From Candidatus Anammoximicrobium sp. (GTDB lineage: Bacteria; Planctomycetota; Planctomycetia; Pirellulales; Pirellulaceae): 64,000 nucleotides of DNA. Position 1 is the stretch's first letter. Each line of letters begins with the position of its first letter. The notes beneath the pieces were generated by a model. The model was not told the DNA's origin, did not search any database, and was given only the letters and a program-made list of their open reading frames with translations. The translations under genes and the position numbers were made by a program. Shown one piece after another: positions 32,475 through 39,805 of this stretch. The stretch is taken from NCBI GenBank assembly GCA_012515235.1, contig JAAYYU010000188.1:21232-85231 (forward strand), given 5' to 3'.

Positions 32475-34253
32475 TCACTTGTTCTTTCCCAACACGATGT
32501 CGCGTGTCAGGCGGTAGATCGTCTCCTGGCGTTCGGCCAACTTGATCAGCGCCTCGCGCAAGTCCTGATCGGTCGCCTGGCCGACCGGGTCCTCCACGTC
32601 CTTCAGCAGCCGAGCGTAGCGTTGGGTGCGGGTGTTGACCCGCAGCTGCAGTGCCCGGATCATTTTCAACTCGGCGATGGCATCGACCAGCGGCATGTCC
32701 TGGGGTTGGCCCGGCCGTGCCAGTTGTTGCTGCCGCTGTTTTTCCATGTCTTTTTGCGCCTTCTGCAGGGCTTCGATCATCTCCTGCAGCGCCGCGATGA
32801 CGTCCTGTTCGATGCCCTGCGTGATGTCCTCCACTTTGGCGGCGTCCAGCCGGTCGGCGACCTGCTGCATATCATCCCGCATCTGGCTGACCGTTTCGGG
32901 GAAAGCGACCGAGGAGCCTTCCTCCAGGAGCAGGTTCAGCGCCTTGTCGGCTTCGACGACCAGCTTGCGTTCATCCACCGCCAGCTTGCCGGCGGGAATC
33001 GGGATCTTCAAATCGCGTTCCGGCTCGTCAATCTCGTCGAGTCGCACGGTGTCTTCGTAGATCCGGACTTGGATTTCCAGCATCTTGCGAAAGCGGCTTT
33101 CGAGCAGCGCCAGCACGCGTTCGACTTCCTCCTCGCGCATCTGCCTCAGGATCCGCTCCAACTCGGCCTTGGCTTTCTCGAGTTCTTCCTTGGCTTTTTC
33201 TTGTTCGGCGACGGCGTCGTTGCGTTGTGCTTCCTCGAGCCGTTTCCGGGCTTCTCGCATCCGCTCCTGGGCGGCTTCGACGCGTTTGCGGGCCGGGTTG
33301 CCTTCGTCGGCTGGCGGTTGGTCTTGCGGCTGGTCCGGCTGGCCTTGTGCTTCCCCCTGGCTTTGGCCCTGTTGGCCGTGGCCCTGGCCCGGACTGGGCG
33401 GTTTCTTCGGCTGGTTCTGCCCGTCTCCCGGTTGGTCCGAGTCCCGTTTCTGGCCGGCCTCTTTCGCTTGGCCTTGAGCGGGGCTCTTTCCCTGTCCGGC
33501 TGCTTTGCCCTGCGGGGACTCCTTGTTCTGCCCCGGCTCTTTGCCTTCCGCCGCCTTACGGTCTTCGTGTTCGGCCTGCGGCTGTTCGCCGGGCTTGGCC
33601 TGGTCGCCGGAGTTGGCGTCGGTCTGCCGCGCAGCGCCGCCCTCCTCGTTTTCTCGGATCTGTTTTGCGAGTTCGCCGGTGCGGTCGGCGACTTTGGCTT
33701 GATCCTTGGCGAGTTCGCCTGGTTCGGCGCCGCCTTCCGTGCGGCCCTGGACGCTTTTCTGGAGTCGCAGGATGCGTTCCACTTCTTTGATGTATTCGCG
33801 GATCCGGTCCTGCTCGCGTTTCAAACGGTCGGAGCGGTTTTCGCTCAGCAGCAACTCGAGCAAGGCCTTGATCTCCTGATGGGCCTCGCGCTGCAGTCCC
33901 AGCACGCCCTCGCGTTCCGCCTTGTTCCTGGCCTCGAACTGTTCGAGCGACGTGGCGCACCTGTTCAGCTTGACGCCGGTCAGGTTCTGTTTGGACCGTT
34001 CCAGGGCTTTCATCAGCAGCGCCGCGCGGCGCGGGTCGTTGACAGCCTCGATGCGGGCCATGTCCTCGAACAGTTTCTCCAGCTTGGAGTACTTGTCCGC
34101 GATCGCCCCTTGATGGACCACCAATTGCTTGACGTCGGCGGCGACCGACGGCTTGATCTCCGGCCCCGGTGGCCCATCGGCGGCCGGCGCCGGCGGTCCC
34201 CAGATCAGGCAGACCAGGACGGCGAACCACATTCGCTTTCGTGAAGTTTTCAT
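32475..34253 (-). CDS. Exported coiled-coil, Gln/Lys-rich protein
   Basis: A 592-aa exported protein with a signal peptide (about 1-25, ending PAPAADG) and GGAG eight bases before ATG 34253. It consists of helical segments (about 40-180) and a long low-complexity linker rich in Gln, Gly, Lys and Pro (about 180-330; 'GQGKSPAQGQAKEAGQKRDS'). A strong coiled coil follows (about 330-400; 'EKAKEELEKAKAELERILRQ'), then further helices to the end. No enzyme motif. It would be a structural or tethering component in the periplasm. Its start lies 17 bases from a 96-bp palindrome. Confidence 0.72.
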   Translation of the reverse strand: MKTSRKRMWFAVLVCLIWGPPAPAADGPPGPEIKPSVAADVKQLVVHQGAIADKYSKLEKLFEDMARIEAVNDPRRAALLMKALERSKQNLTGVKLNRCATSLEQFEARNKAEREGVLGLQREAHQEIKALLELLLSENRSDRLKREQDRIREYIKEVERILRLQKSVQGRTEGGAEPGELAKDQAKVADRTGELAKQIRENEEGGAARQTDANSGDQAKPGEQPQAEHEDRKAAEGKEPGQNKESPQGKAAGQGKSPAQGQAKEAGQKRDSDQPGDGQNQPKKPPSPGQGHGQQGQSQGEAQGQPDQPQDQPPADEGNPARKRVEAAQERMREARKRLEEAQRNDAVAEQEKAKEELEKAKAELERILRQMREEEVERVLALLESRFRKMLEIQVRIYEDTVRLDEIDEPERDLKIPIPAGKLAVDERKLVVEADKALNLLLEEGSSVAFPETVSQMRDDMQQVADRLDAAKVEDITQGIEQDVIAALQEMIEALQKAQKDMEKQRQQQLARPGQPQDMPLVDAIAELKMIRALQLRVNTRTQRYARLLKDVEDPVGQATDQDLREALIKLAERQETIYRLTRDIVLGKNK

Positions 34254-34270
34254 TCCGCCGTCTCCGGGCT

Positions 34271-34366
34271 GGGGTCAGGCTTCCAGAATTCGGTTTTCGC
34301 GGCCGATCGTCCAGCCCAAGGGAACGACTGGTCCCCGCGAAAACTGAATTCTGTCAGCCTGACCCC
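34271..34366. mobile_element. 96-bp palindromic element (third copy)
   Basis: GGGGTCAGGCTTCCAGAATT... with mirror end TGTCAGCCTGACCCC and GAATTC in both arms. It lies in the 124-bp gap between two operon genes and ends 17 bases before the start codon of the 592-aa protein, next to its GGAG ribosome site. Any hairpin would form in the leader of that cistron. Confidence 0.88.
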
Positions 34367-34377
34367 TTGTGCCGCTG

Positions 34378-36777
34378 TTACTCCAAATCGCGCAACAAGT
34401 TCTTCTGCAGTTCGGTATGGGTCTTCTGTGTCTCCCCGATCATCCGCTGCTGGTCATCCATCAATTGGCGGACGATGTCCAGCAGTTCGTTGAAGGTCTC
34501 CAGGTCCAGCATCTGCTGCAGGATTCGCTCCATTTCCGCCAGCACGTCGTTCGCCTGGCTCACCGCCGCGGCAGCTTCCTGCCGGCCGCTGTCCAAATCG
34601 TACTTCTTTGCGGCCAAATCGTCCAACAGGCGTTGTTCCAGCACCTCCTCGCGACGTTCCAGTTCCGGGAACATGGTTTCGCCGATCCACTGCATCGGAT
34701 CGGCGATCTGCTCTTTCAGACGCTTCTTGCGATCTTCCGTATCGACCCGGTTATTGATCAACTCTTCGCGGATGTCATGGAACCCGGCCGCCGCGCCCAG
34801 CAGCTCTTGAGCGCTTTTGCGCGTCTGTTGCAGCGCCTGTTGGACGCGGAGCAGGCGCAGGGATTGGGCCCGCTCGGCGGCCGTCGGTGCGTCCCCGGCC
34901 TTGTCGCCCGGTTCGCGGCCCGGACGCTCGGCGTCGCCCGGTTCCCGGCCTTCGGTTTGCGGCGGAGCTTGGACGCGGTTCAGGAAGTCGCGGGCCTGGG
35001 TCATTTCCTGGATGATCTGTTCGAAGCGGCGGCGGAGCCCGATTTCGCGGGCTTCCAGCATCGCCAGCAGGGTCTCCGGCGCCACGACGTCCAGCTGGTA
35101 CCGGTCGCCGCTGCCCACGTTGGGCCCTGCGTCCAAACCGCACTTGTCGGCAGCGCGAAGGGCCAACGACAACTTGTCCTTGGGCTTCAGTTCCACCTTG
35201 TCGGCCTGGGACCTCAGCTCGCGGAAGTCGACCGCGGCCTCGACTTGGCCGCCCTGGGCCAGGGGAAATTCGCGCGCCAACGGCTCGTCCTTCTGTTCGT
35301 TCTCGGCCACGGTTGCCCGCGTGAGGATCATGTCAAACCAGGCCTTGTCAACGCCGTAGTCGTCGGAGATCGTTCCCCAGGCGGGGATCATCACGTCCGG
35401 CGTCACCGCGGTGCCGATGCCCTTCAGCCGCACCTCGACCCGCGGAGCTTCGTCCGGAATCGCCGCCAGGAAGATCCGATACGGCCGCTCCGTCACGACG
35501 TCGTCCGCGTCGAACAGCGTCACGTCCAGCGTCAGGTTCGCCTCCAAGCGGCCCACGGGAACCACGAATTGCTGCAGGGCCGCAGGGTCGAATTCGCCGA
35601 GCGTGCGGATGTCCTGCGTCTGGACGTTGTACACGTCAACGCGTTTCAACGGCTTGTTGGTGTGCGCGCGGATGGTCACTTCCGTGCCCTGGGGCAACTG
35701 CGTCGAATTGGTCCAGGCGACGGTCCGCGGCAGCCACGAGCCCGCCTTCTGGTCGACCATGTACGCGGGGAATTTGCAGTCCAAATCGACGCCCACGACC
35801 GCCGGGCTGTCCACCACCTGGATCGTATAGTCGCGGACGCGGCAGTCGTAGCCCACGACGTCGAAGTGGATGTCCGTCAGGATGCCTTGCAGCGGCTGGC
35901 CCGAAAACGTGTACTGTTGGTACTCGTCCCGGCTCCGCTTCATGCGGTTCATGGTCACCCGTCCCCGCTGGCCGTCCGCCGCGTGGTAGTGAATCGTGCA
36001 GGTTTCGGGAACGACTTTGGCTTTGAGAGCGGCCCGCACTTTGAGCCGCAGGTTGGAGCCCTTGGCGACCTTCAGGCTGCCGTCGCGGAAGGGAATCAGC
36101 GGCACGTCGGCCGCGGCCTGCGGAGCGTCCTCCGGCCCCAGCAACTCGACGCCGACCACCTCGATCGACGCGCTCCGCGGCCAGGCCTCGTCGCGCAAGA
36201 GATACCCGCGCCGCGCCCAGACGGCCAGCGCCTGCCGGTTCTGCGCGTAGAACCCGACGATCGTTCCCAGCAGGACGAGGGCGCCAAGCAGGCTCCGGAC
36301 CAAGGGCCGGTAATTGAAGACGGCCCCCAACCGCACGCGGCCGGCATCCTCCAACGCCTCCCGGCCGGTGTGAGCCAGCATCGACGCATCGAACGTCTGA
36401 GCGTGGTCGGGTTGCTCGCTCAACTCGACCGACGTCACCAGGCTGTCGCGAAACATGCCGAACCGCCGCTCCAGCAGCACCGCCATGCTGCGGTTGGCCA
36501 GAGGCACGAAAGCGCGACGGAACACCCAGTGAAACAGAATGTAGGCCAAGCCCGCGGCGACAATCGCCAGCACCACCGCCCGCGCCGCGCGAGGCATCTC
36601 GCTGGCCCCCGCCAGCACCGGCAGATAGTCCAGGGCCAGCGCCGCCCAAAATGTGAAGCCCAGCCAGATCACGGCCAACGCCAGTCCCTCCAGCCAAACG
36701 TAAACACGAATCCGCCACCGCAGCCCCAGGAGCAGGCCACTCAGTCGCGGATCAAGTTGTCGGCTGGAGGTGGTCAT
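34378..36777 (-). CDS. Large membrane protein with coiled-coil C-terminus
   Basis: A 799-aa protein. Two or three membrane helices lie near the N-terminus (about 30-85; VYVWLEGLALAVIWLGF and AVVLAIVAAGLAYILFHW), with another near 160 ('SLLGALVLLGTIVGFYA'). A large beta-rich periplasmic part follows (about 180-560; 'MVDQKAGSWLPRTVAWTNST'), then a helical, Arg/Glu-rich C-terminus (about 590-799). This resembles, from memory, DUF4175-like proteins of planctomycete MoxR/VWA operons. No catalytic motif is seen. ATG 36777 has no Shine-Dalgarno sequence; instead a 5-codon mini-ORF and a 7-bp tandem repeat precede it. Confidence 0.75.
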   Translation of the reverse strand: MTTSSRQLDPRLSGLLLGLRWRIRVYVWLEGLALAVIWLGFTFWAALALDYLPVLAGASEMPRAARAVVLAIVAAGLAYILFHWVFRRAFVPLANRSMAVLLERRFGMFRDSLVTSVELSEQPDHAQTFDASMLAHTGREALEDAGRVRLGAVFNYRPLVRSLLGALVLLGTIVGFYAQNRQALAVWARRGYLLRDEAWPRSASIEVVGVELLGPEDAPQAAADVPLIPFRDGSLKVAKGSNLRLKVRAALKAKVVPETCTIHYHAADGQRGRVTMNRMKRSRDEYQQYTFSGQPLQGILTDIHFDVVGYDCRVRDYTIQVVDSPAVVGVDLDCKFPAYMVDQKAGSWLPRTVAWTNSTQLPQGTEVTIRAHTNKPLKRVDVYNVQTQDIRTLGEFDPAALQQFVVPVGRLEANLTLDVTLFDADDVVTERPYRIFLAAIPDEAPRVEVRLKGIGTAVTPDVMIPAWGTISDDYGVDKAWFDMILTRATVAENEQKDEPLAREFPLAQGGQVEAAVDFRELRSQADKVELKPKDKLSLALRAADKCGLDAGPNVGSGDRYQLDVVAPETLLAMLEAREIGLRRRFEQIIQEMTQARDFLNRVQAPPQTEGREPGDAERPGREPGDKAGDAPTAAERAQSLRLLRVQQALQQTRKSAQELLGAAAGFHDIREELINNRVDTEDRKKRLKEQIADPMQWIGETMFPELERREEVLEQRLLDDLAAKKYDLDSGRQEAAAAVSQANDVLAEMERILQQMLDLETFNELLDIVRQLMDDQQRMIGETQKTHTELQKNLLRDLE

Positions 36778-36791
36778 TCGTCAGTGGTCAT
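36774..36791 (-). other. Five-codon leader ORF with ATGA overlap
   Basis: ATG at 36791 opens a reading frame MTTDE whose TGA stop overlaps the ATG of the 799-aa protein gene (ATGA). It sits between the start and the tandem repeat. It could allow translation re-initiation in the absence of a ribosome site; this is inference. Confidence 0.35.
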
Positions 36792-36793
36792 TC

Positions 36794-36863
36794 GTCAGTG
36801 GTCAGTGGTCAGTGGTCAGTGGTCAGTGGTCAGTGGTCAGTGGTCAGTGGTCAGTGGTCAGTG
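36794..36863. repeat. Ten-copy 7-bp tandem repeat (GTCAGTG/CACTGAC)
   Basis: Ten perfect copies of GTCAGTG (70 bp) fill most of the 103-bp gap between the 905-aa VWA gene and the 799-aa protein gene, directly upstream of the latter's start. Diverged units continue to 36773. The plus-strand ORF reading SVVSGQW repeats here is an artefact of the repeat. Confidence 0.95.
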
Positions 36864-36880
36864 GTGCCTTCATCCTTCCC

Positions 36881-39598
36881 TCACGCCAGCCGGCTCAGGC
36901 GGCGCAACAGCCATTCCAGGCTCAGGGCGCCGCAAATCAGGGCCATCAGCCATCCCATCAGCCGCCGTTCGAAATCGGGGTCGGGCAGGCCGGGGAGATA
37001 GGTTACCTGGTCCTGCGGCTGCAAGACGTTCACCAGCGGCGGCTGGCTGCCGCTGCGGCCCATCGCCGGGTCGATACCCACATAATACGCACCGCCCGTT
37101 GTTTGGGCCATGTCCAGCAGCAGCGGGTCGTTCCGTTCCGGCTGTTTGATTTCGAGTTCCTCCGCCAGCACGCGGGTTTCACGGACCAGCAACTCGTCCA
37201 ATTCCCCGTGGGGCGGCCGCAGTTCGACGCGATAGTCGCCTTCCAGCACGGCCGTGAACTGGCCGGCGAAGGTTCCTTCGCGAACGCCGCCCTGGACGGC
37301 CCTCAGCGTCAGTTTCACCCGGCTGCCATCCGGCTGGATCAACGTCGCCACTTGCTCTGCCGAGGCGAGTGGCTGGCCCTGGGCGTCGGTCAGCATGGCT
37401 TGGACGGCGACGGTGTCGCCCAGCAGGCAGCGGTCCTTGTCGACCAGCAGCACGCCGTGCCGCGAATCCTGCAGCAGCCGGCCCTGGGCGACCCAGCGGA
37501 TGAGCTTGGTGTAGTAGCGTTCGAAGTAGGCTTCGTCCACCGTGCGCAGCCGCCACATTTCGCCGCTGGCCTGGAAGAACACGCGGCCGGCTCCGTAGAA
37601 ATGCGACGCCAGATAGATCGGCAACTGGCCGTCGATGGCCGTGTTGGGGTCGGAGAAACGGGCGTAAACGCGGGCCGCCGGCTTGGGATCCTTGACCGCG
37701 TAATACCCGAACACGCCCTCGAAGGACGCCCACGCCGCTTCGCTGGTCACGGCCGAGTCCTCCAGCCAGAGGAACTCGGACTCCAGCCCCTCGCGGGCGA
37801 ACTGCAGCGGCCACGGCTCCTCGCCGCCGAACCGGCCTACACCCAGCGTGGCCAGCCCGCTGCTGTAGAAGACGACCGGATACAACGCGCGGATCGTGTC
37901 CAGCCGCGAATCGCCCTGGCGGACGTTCGCCCATTGCGGCGTGTGGACCGGCCCGGCGACGACGATCAGGCCGCCCGCCTTGTCCGCCACCCATTGCTCC
38001 AGACTCTTGATCTGCAGCAGATCCAACCGCGTCCAATCGGGATCGAAGGCCACGATACAGTCGTACTCAAACAACTCTGCGGTGGTTTCGGGGAATTGGA
38101 GCAGCAGTTCGTCCGCTTCCTGCGAGATGCCCTGGACGCCCGTCTGCAGCCAGACGTCCGAGGCGATGTCCTTGTCGCGGTACAGCATGTTCCGCAAGAA
38201 CTGGTACTCGCGGGACGGGCCGCCCGCGATCAGCAGCACGCGCGTCTTGCGGTCCACGACCTCGACGTTGGCTGTCTTGAAATCGTCCCGAGGGTTGCTG
38301 TCGGGCGCCGTGTTCCGGATGGCCAGTTGAAAGGTGCGGCGGCCGGCTTCGTCCGGCGTGACCTCGAACTTGACGGCCACGATTTCGCCTGCGCCGCCCA
38401 GTTCGACGCGGTCCTCCTGCTCGACTGTCTCCGACCTCTCGCGATCCGGCGCGCCGGTGGGCGCGGAAGTGAGACGCACCTCGACCGAACGGCCTGCCAT
38501 GCCGGTGGCCTGGACGTAGCCGGTCAGCGTGAACCGGTCGCCGGGGTAGACCCGCTCCGGAGCCTCCAAGTCCACGACGCGGATGTTCGTCGGCTGGCGG
38601 TCGCTGCCCAGCCCCACCGGGTAGATGGCGATTTCGGCTTGCCGAGCCAGCGCCGCCGCAGCCGTATGCTCGACGCCTTCATTTCGCCGTCCGTCGGTGA
38701 ACACCACCAATCCCGCGATCGGGCCGCCGCGTTCCTTGTTGACCAGATACCGGACGGCGTCGCCCAACCGCGTTTGCAGTCCGCGGGCGGCCAGTTCGTG
38801 TTCCCAGTCGACGTCCTGCGGCTGACGCGATTGGTCCGCGGCCGGCCGCGCGTCGGTGGCTCGGTCCGTCGGCGAACCGGGGGCCAGCGGCGCTTTCCAG
38901 CCGATCATGACCAGGAACCTGACGTCCGGATTGCGGAGGCTGCCCACCGCCAACACGACCAATCCGAGAATCAGCAGGAAAACTCCCGCCGGCAAGGTCC
39001 AGGAGCCTCGCTCCGGGTCGGCGGACCGGCGGACCACGAACAGGAAGACGAGCACGAAGAACAGGCCCGAAAACAGCGCCAATCCGGCCACCGCCGCCGC
39101 TTGGCGCGCCTCGCGCAGCGAGCGCCGGAAGGCCTCTTCGGCCGAAACCTCAGCAGCGTCCGCCTGCTCCGCAACGCGCTGGGCAAACGAAGCTACTTCA
39201 ACCGGCCGGGACGCCTGGTCGAAACGATACACCGCCACGTCGTGCTGTCGGCGAAGCTGTTCCAGCAACGGACCTGCGGCCAATTCGCCCACCACTTGCT
39301 GGATGCGGGTCTTGCCCGCCGGCCCGCTGGACGGCGCACTGTCCTGCAGGCCCATGCTTTGACTGGTATCGACCAGCAGCACGACGCGGCTGTTCTTGAC
39401 CAACTGCCGCTCGGTGCGCTTCTCCAGTCCCAGGAAGTAAAACAGGACGCCTGCCAAAGCCGCCAGCCGCAGGGCAATCAGAGCCCAGGCCAGACCCCGC
39501 GACAGTTCGGCGCTGTCCTTGCGGTACATCCCGATCACGCATGCCAGCACCGCCGCGCAGAAAGCCACCAGCACCAGCCAATGCCACCACTGTGACAT
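36881..39598 (-). CDS. VWA-domain membrane protein (glutamine-amidotransferase-like)
   Basis: A 905-aa protein starting at ATG 39598 (MSQWWHWLVLVAFCAAVLAC); the ORF-track start 120 bases earlier lies in a palindromic gap. It has N-terminal membrane helices (about 5-55), then a von Willebrand A domain whose MIDAS begins DTSQSMG. Two more helices interrupt that domain near residue 160-205 ('LALFSGLFFVLVFLFVV'), and a FTDGRRNEG strand completes it. The middle has Ig-like strands and a region resembling class I glutamine amidotransferase folds ('VLLIAGGPSREYQFLRNMLY', 'GGLIVVAGPVHTP'). A final helix lies at the C-terminus. It probably binds metal and protein partners as part of the MoxR/VWA complex. 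Confidence 0.85.
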   Translation of the reverse strand: MSQWWHWLVLVAFCAAVLACVIGMYRKDSAELSRGLAWALIALRLAALAGVLFYFLGLEKRTERQLVKNSRVVLLVDTSQSMGLQDSAPSSGPAGKTRIQQVVGELAAGPLLEQLRRQHDVAVYRFDQASRPVEVASFAQRVAEQADAAEVSAEEAFRRSLREARQAAAVAGLALFSGLFFVLVFLFVVRRSADPERGSWTLPAGVFLLILGLVVLAVGSLRNPDVRFLVMIGWKAPLAPGSPTDRATDARPAADQSRQPQDVDWEHELAARGLQTRLGDAVRYLVNKERGGPIAGLVVFTDGRRNEGVEHTAAAALARQAEIAIYPVGLGSDRQPTNIRVVDLEAPERVYPGDRFTLTGYVQATGMAGRSVEVRLTSAPTGAPDRERSETVEQEDRVELGGAGEIVAVKFEVTPDEAGRRTFQLAIRNTAPDSNPRDDFKTANVEVVDRKTRVLLIAGGPSREYQFLRNMLYRDKDIASDVWLQTGVQGISQEADELLLQFPETTAELFEYDCIVAFDPDWTRLDLLQIKSLEQWVADKAGGLIVVAGPVHTPQWANVRQGDSRLDTIRALYPVVFYSSGLATLGVGRFGGEEPWPLQFAREGLESEFLWLEDSAVTSEAAWASFEGVFGYYAVKDPKPAARVYARFSDPNTAIDGQLPIYLASHFYGAGRVFFQASGEMWRLRTVDEAYFERYYTKLIRWVAQGRLLQDSRHGVLLVDKDRCLLGDTVAVQAMLTDAQGQPLASAEQVATLIQPDGSRVKLTLRAVQGGVREGTFAGQFTAVLEGDYRVELRPPHGELDELLVRETRVLAEELEIKQPERNDPLLLDMAQTTGGAYYVGIDPAMGRSGSQPPLVNVLQPQDQVTYLPGLPDPDFERRLMGWLMALICGALSLEWLLRRLSRLA

Positions 39599-39692
39599 GG
39601 CTTGCAAGCGAGCGAACTGGTGAAACGTGCTGGCCGTTTCAGCGGCCAGCAGCCAACACGGCGTCGTCAATGCGTTGATCCTTAACCAGGTA

Positions 39693-39767
39693 GGGCGGGC
39701 CAGGTCTTCGCGGCCCACCGGTTCACGTCAAACCCTTGTCGGTGGGCCGCGAGGACTTGGCCCACCC
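39693..39767. repeat. 75-bp inverted repeat in operon gap
   Basis: Arms of 28 bases (GGGCGGGCCAGGTCTTCGCG... and mirror) match at about 25 positions around a 19-base centre. It lies between the two VWA genes (39599-39805). No gene is seen in that gap. Confidence 0.7.
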
Positions 39768-39805
39768 GACGAATGCCGTTTCCTGCGGCGGACTTCCCTC
39801 GCTCA

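Noticed and set aside
31311-34244. 977-aa plus-strand ORF
   Set aside because: Antisense to the 343-aa and 592-aa exported-protein genes. The Leu/Phe-rich translation mirrors Lys/Gln-rich coiled-coil sequence.
36794-36863. CRISPR-like array
   Set aside because: Units are 7 bp with no spacers; it is a simple tandem repeat.
36770-39595. 941-aa plus-strand ORF beginning with SGQWSVV repeats
   Set aside because: The start is translated tandem repeat and the rest is antisense to the VWA gene.
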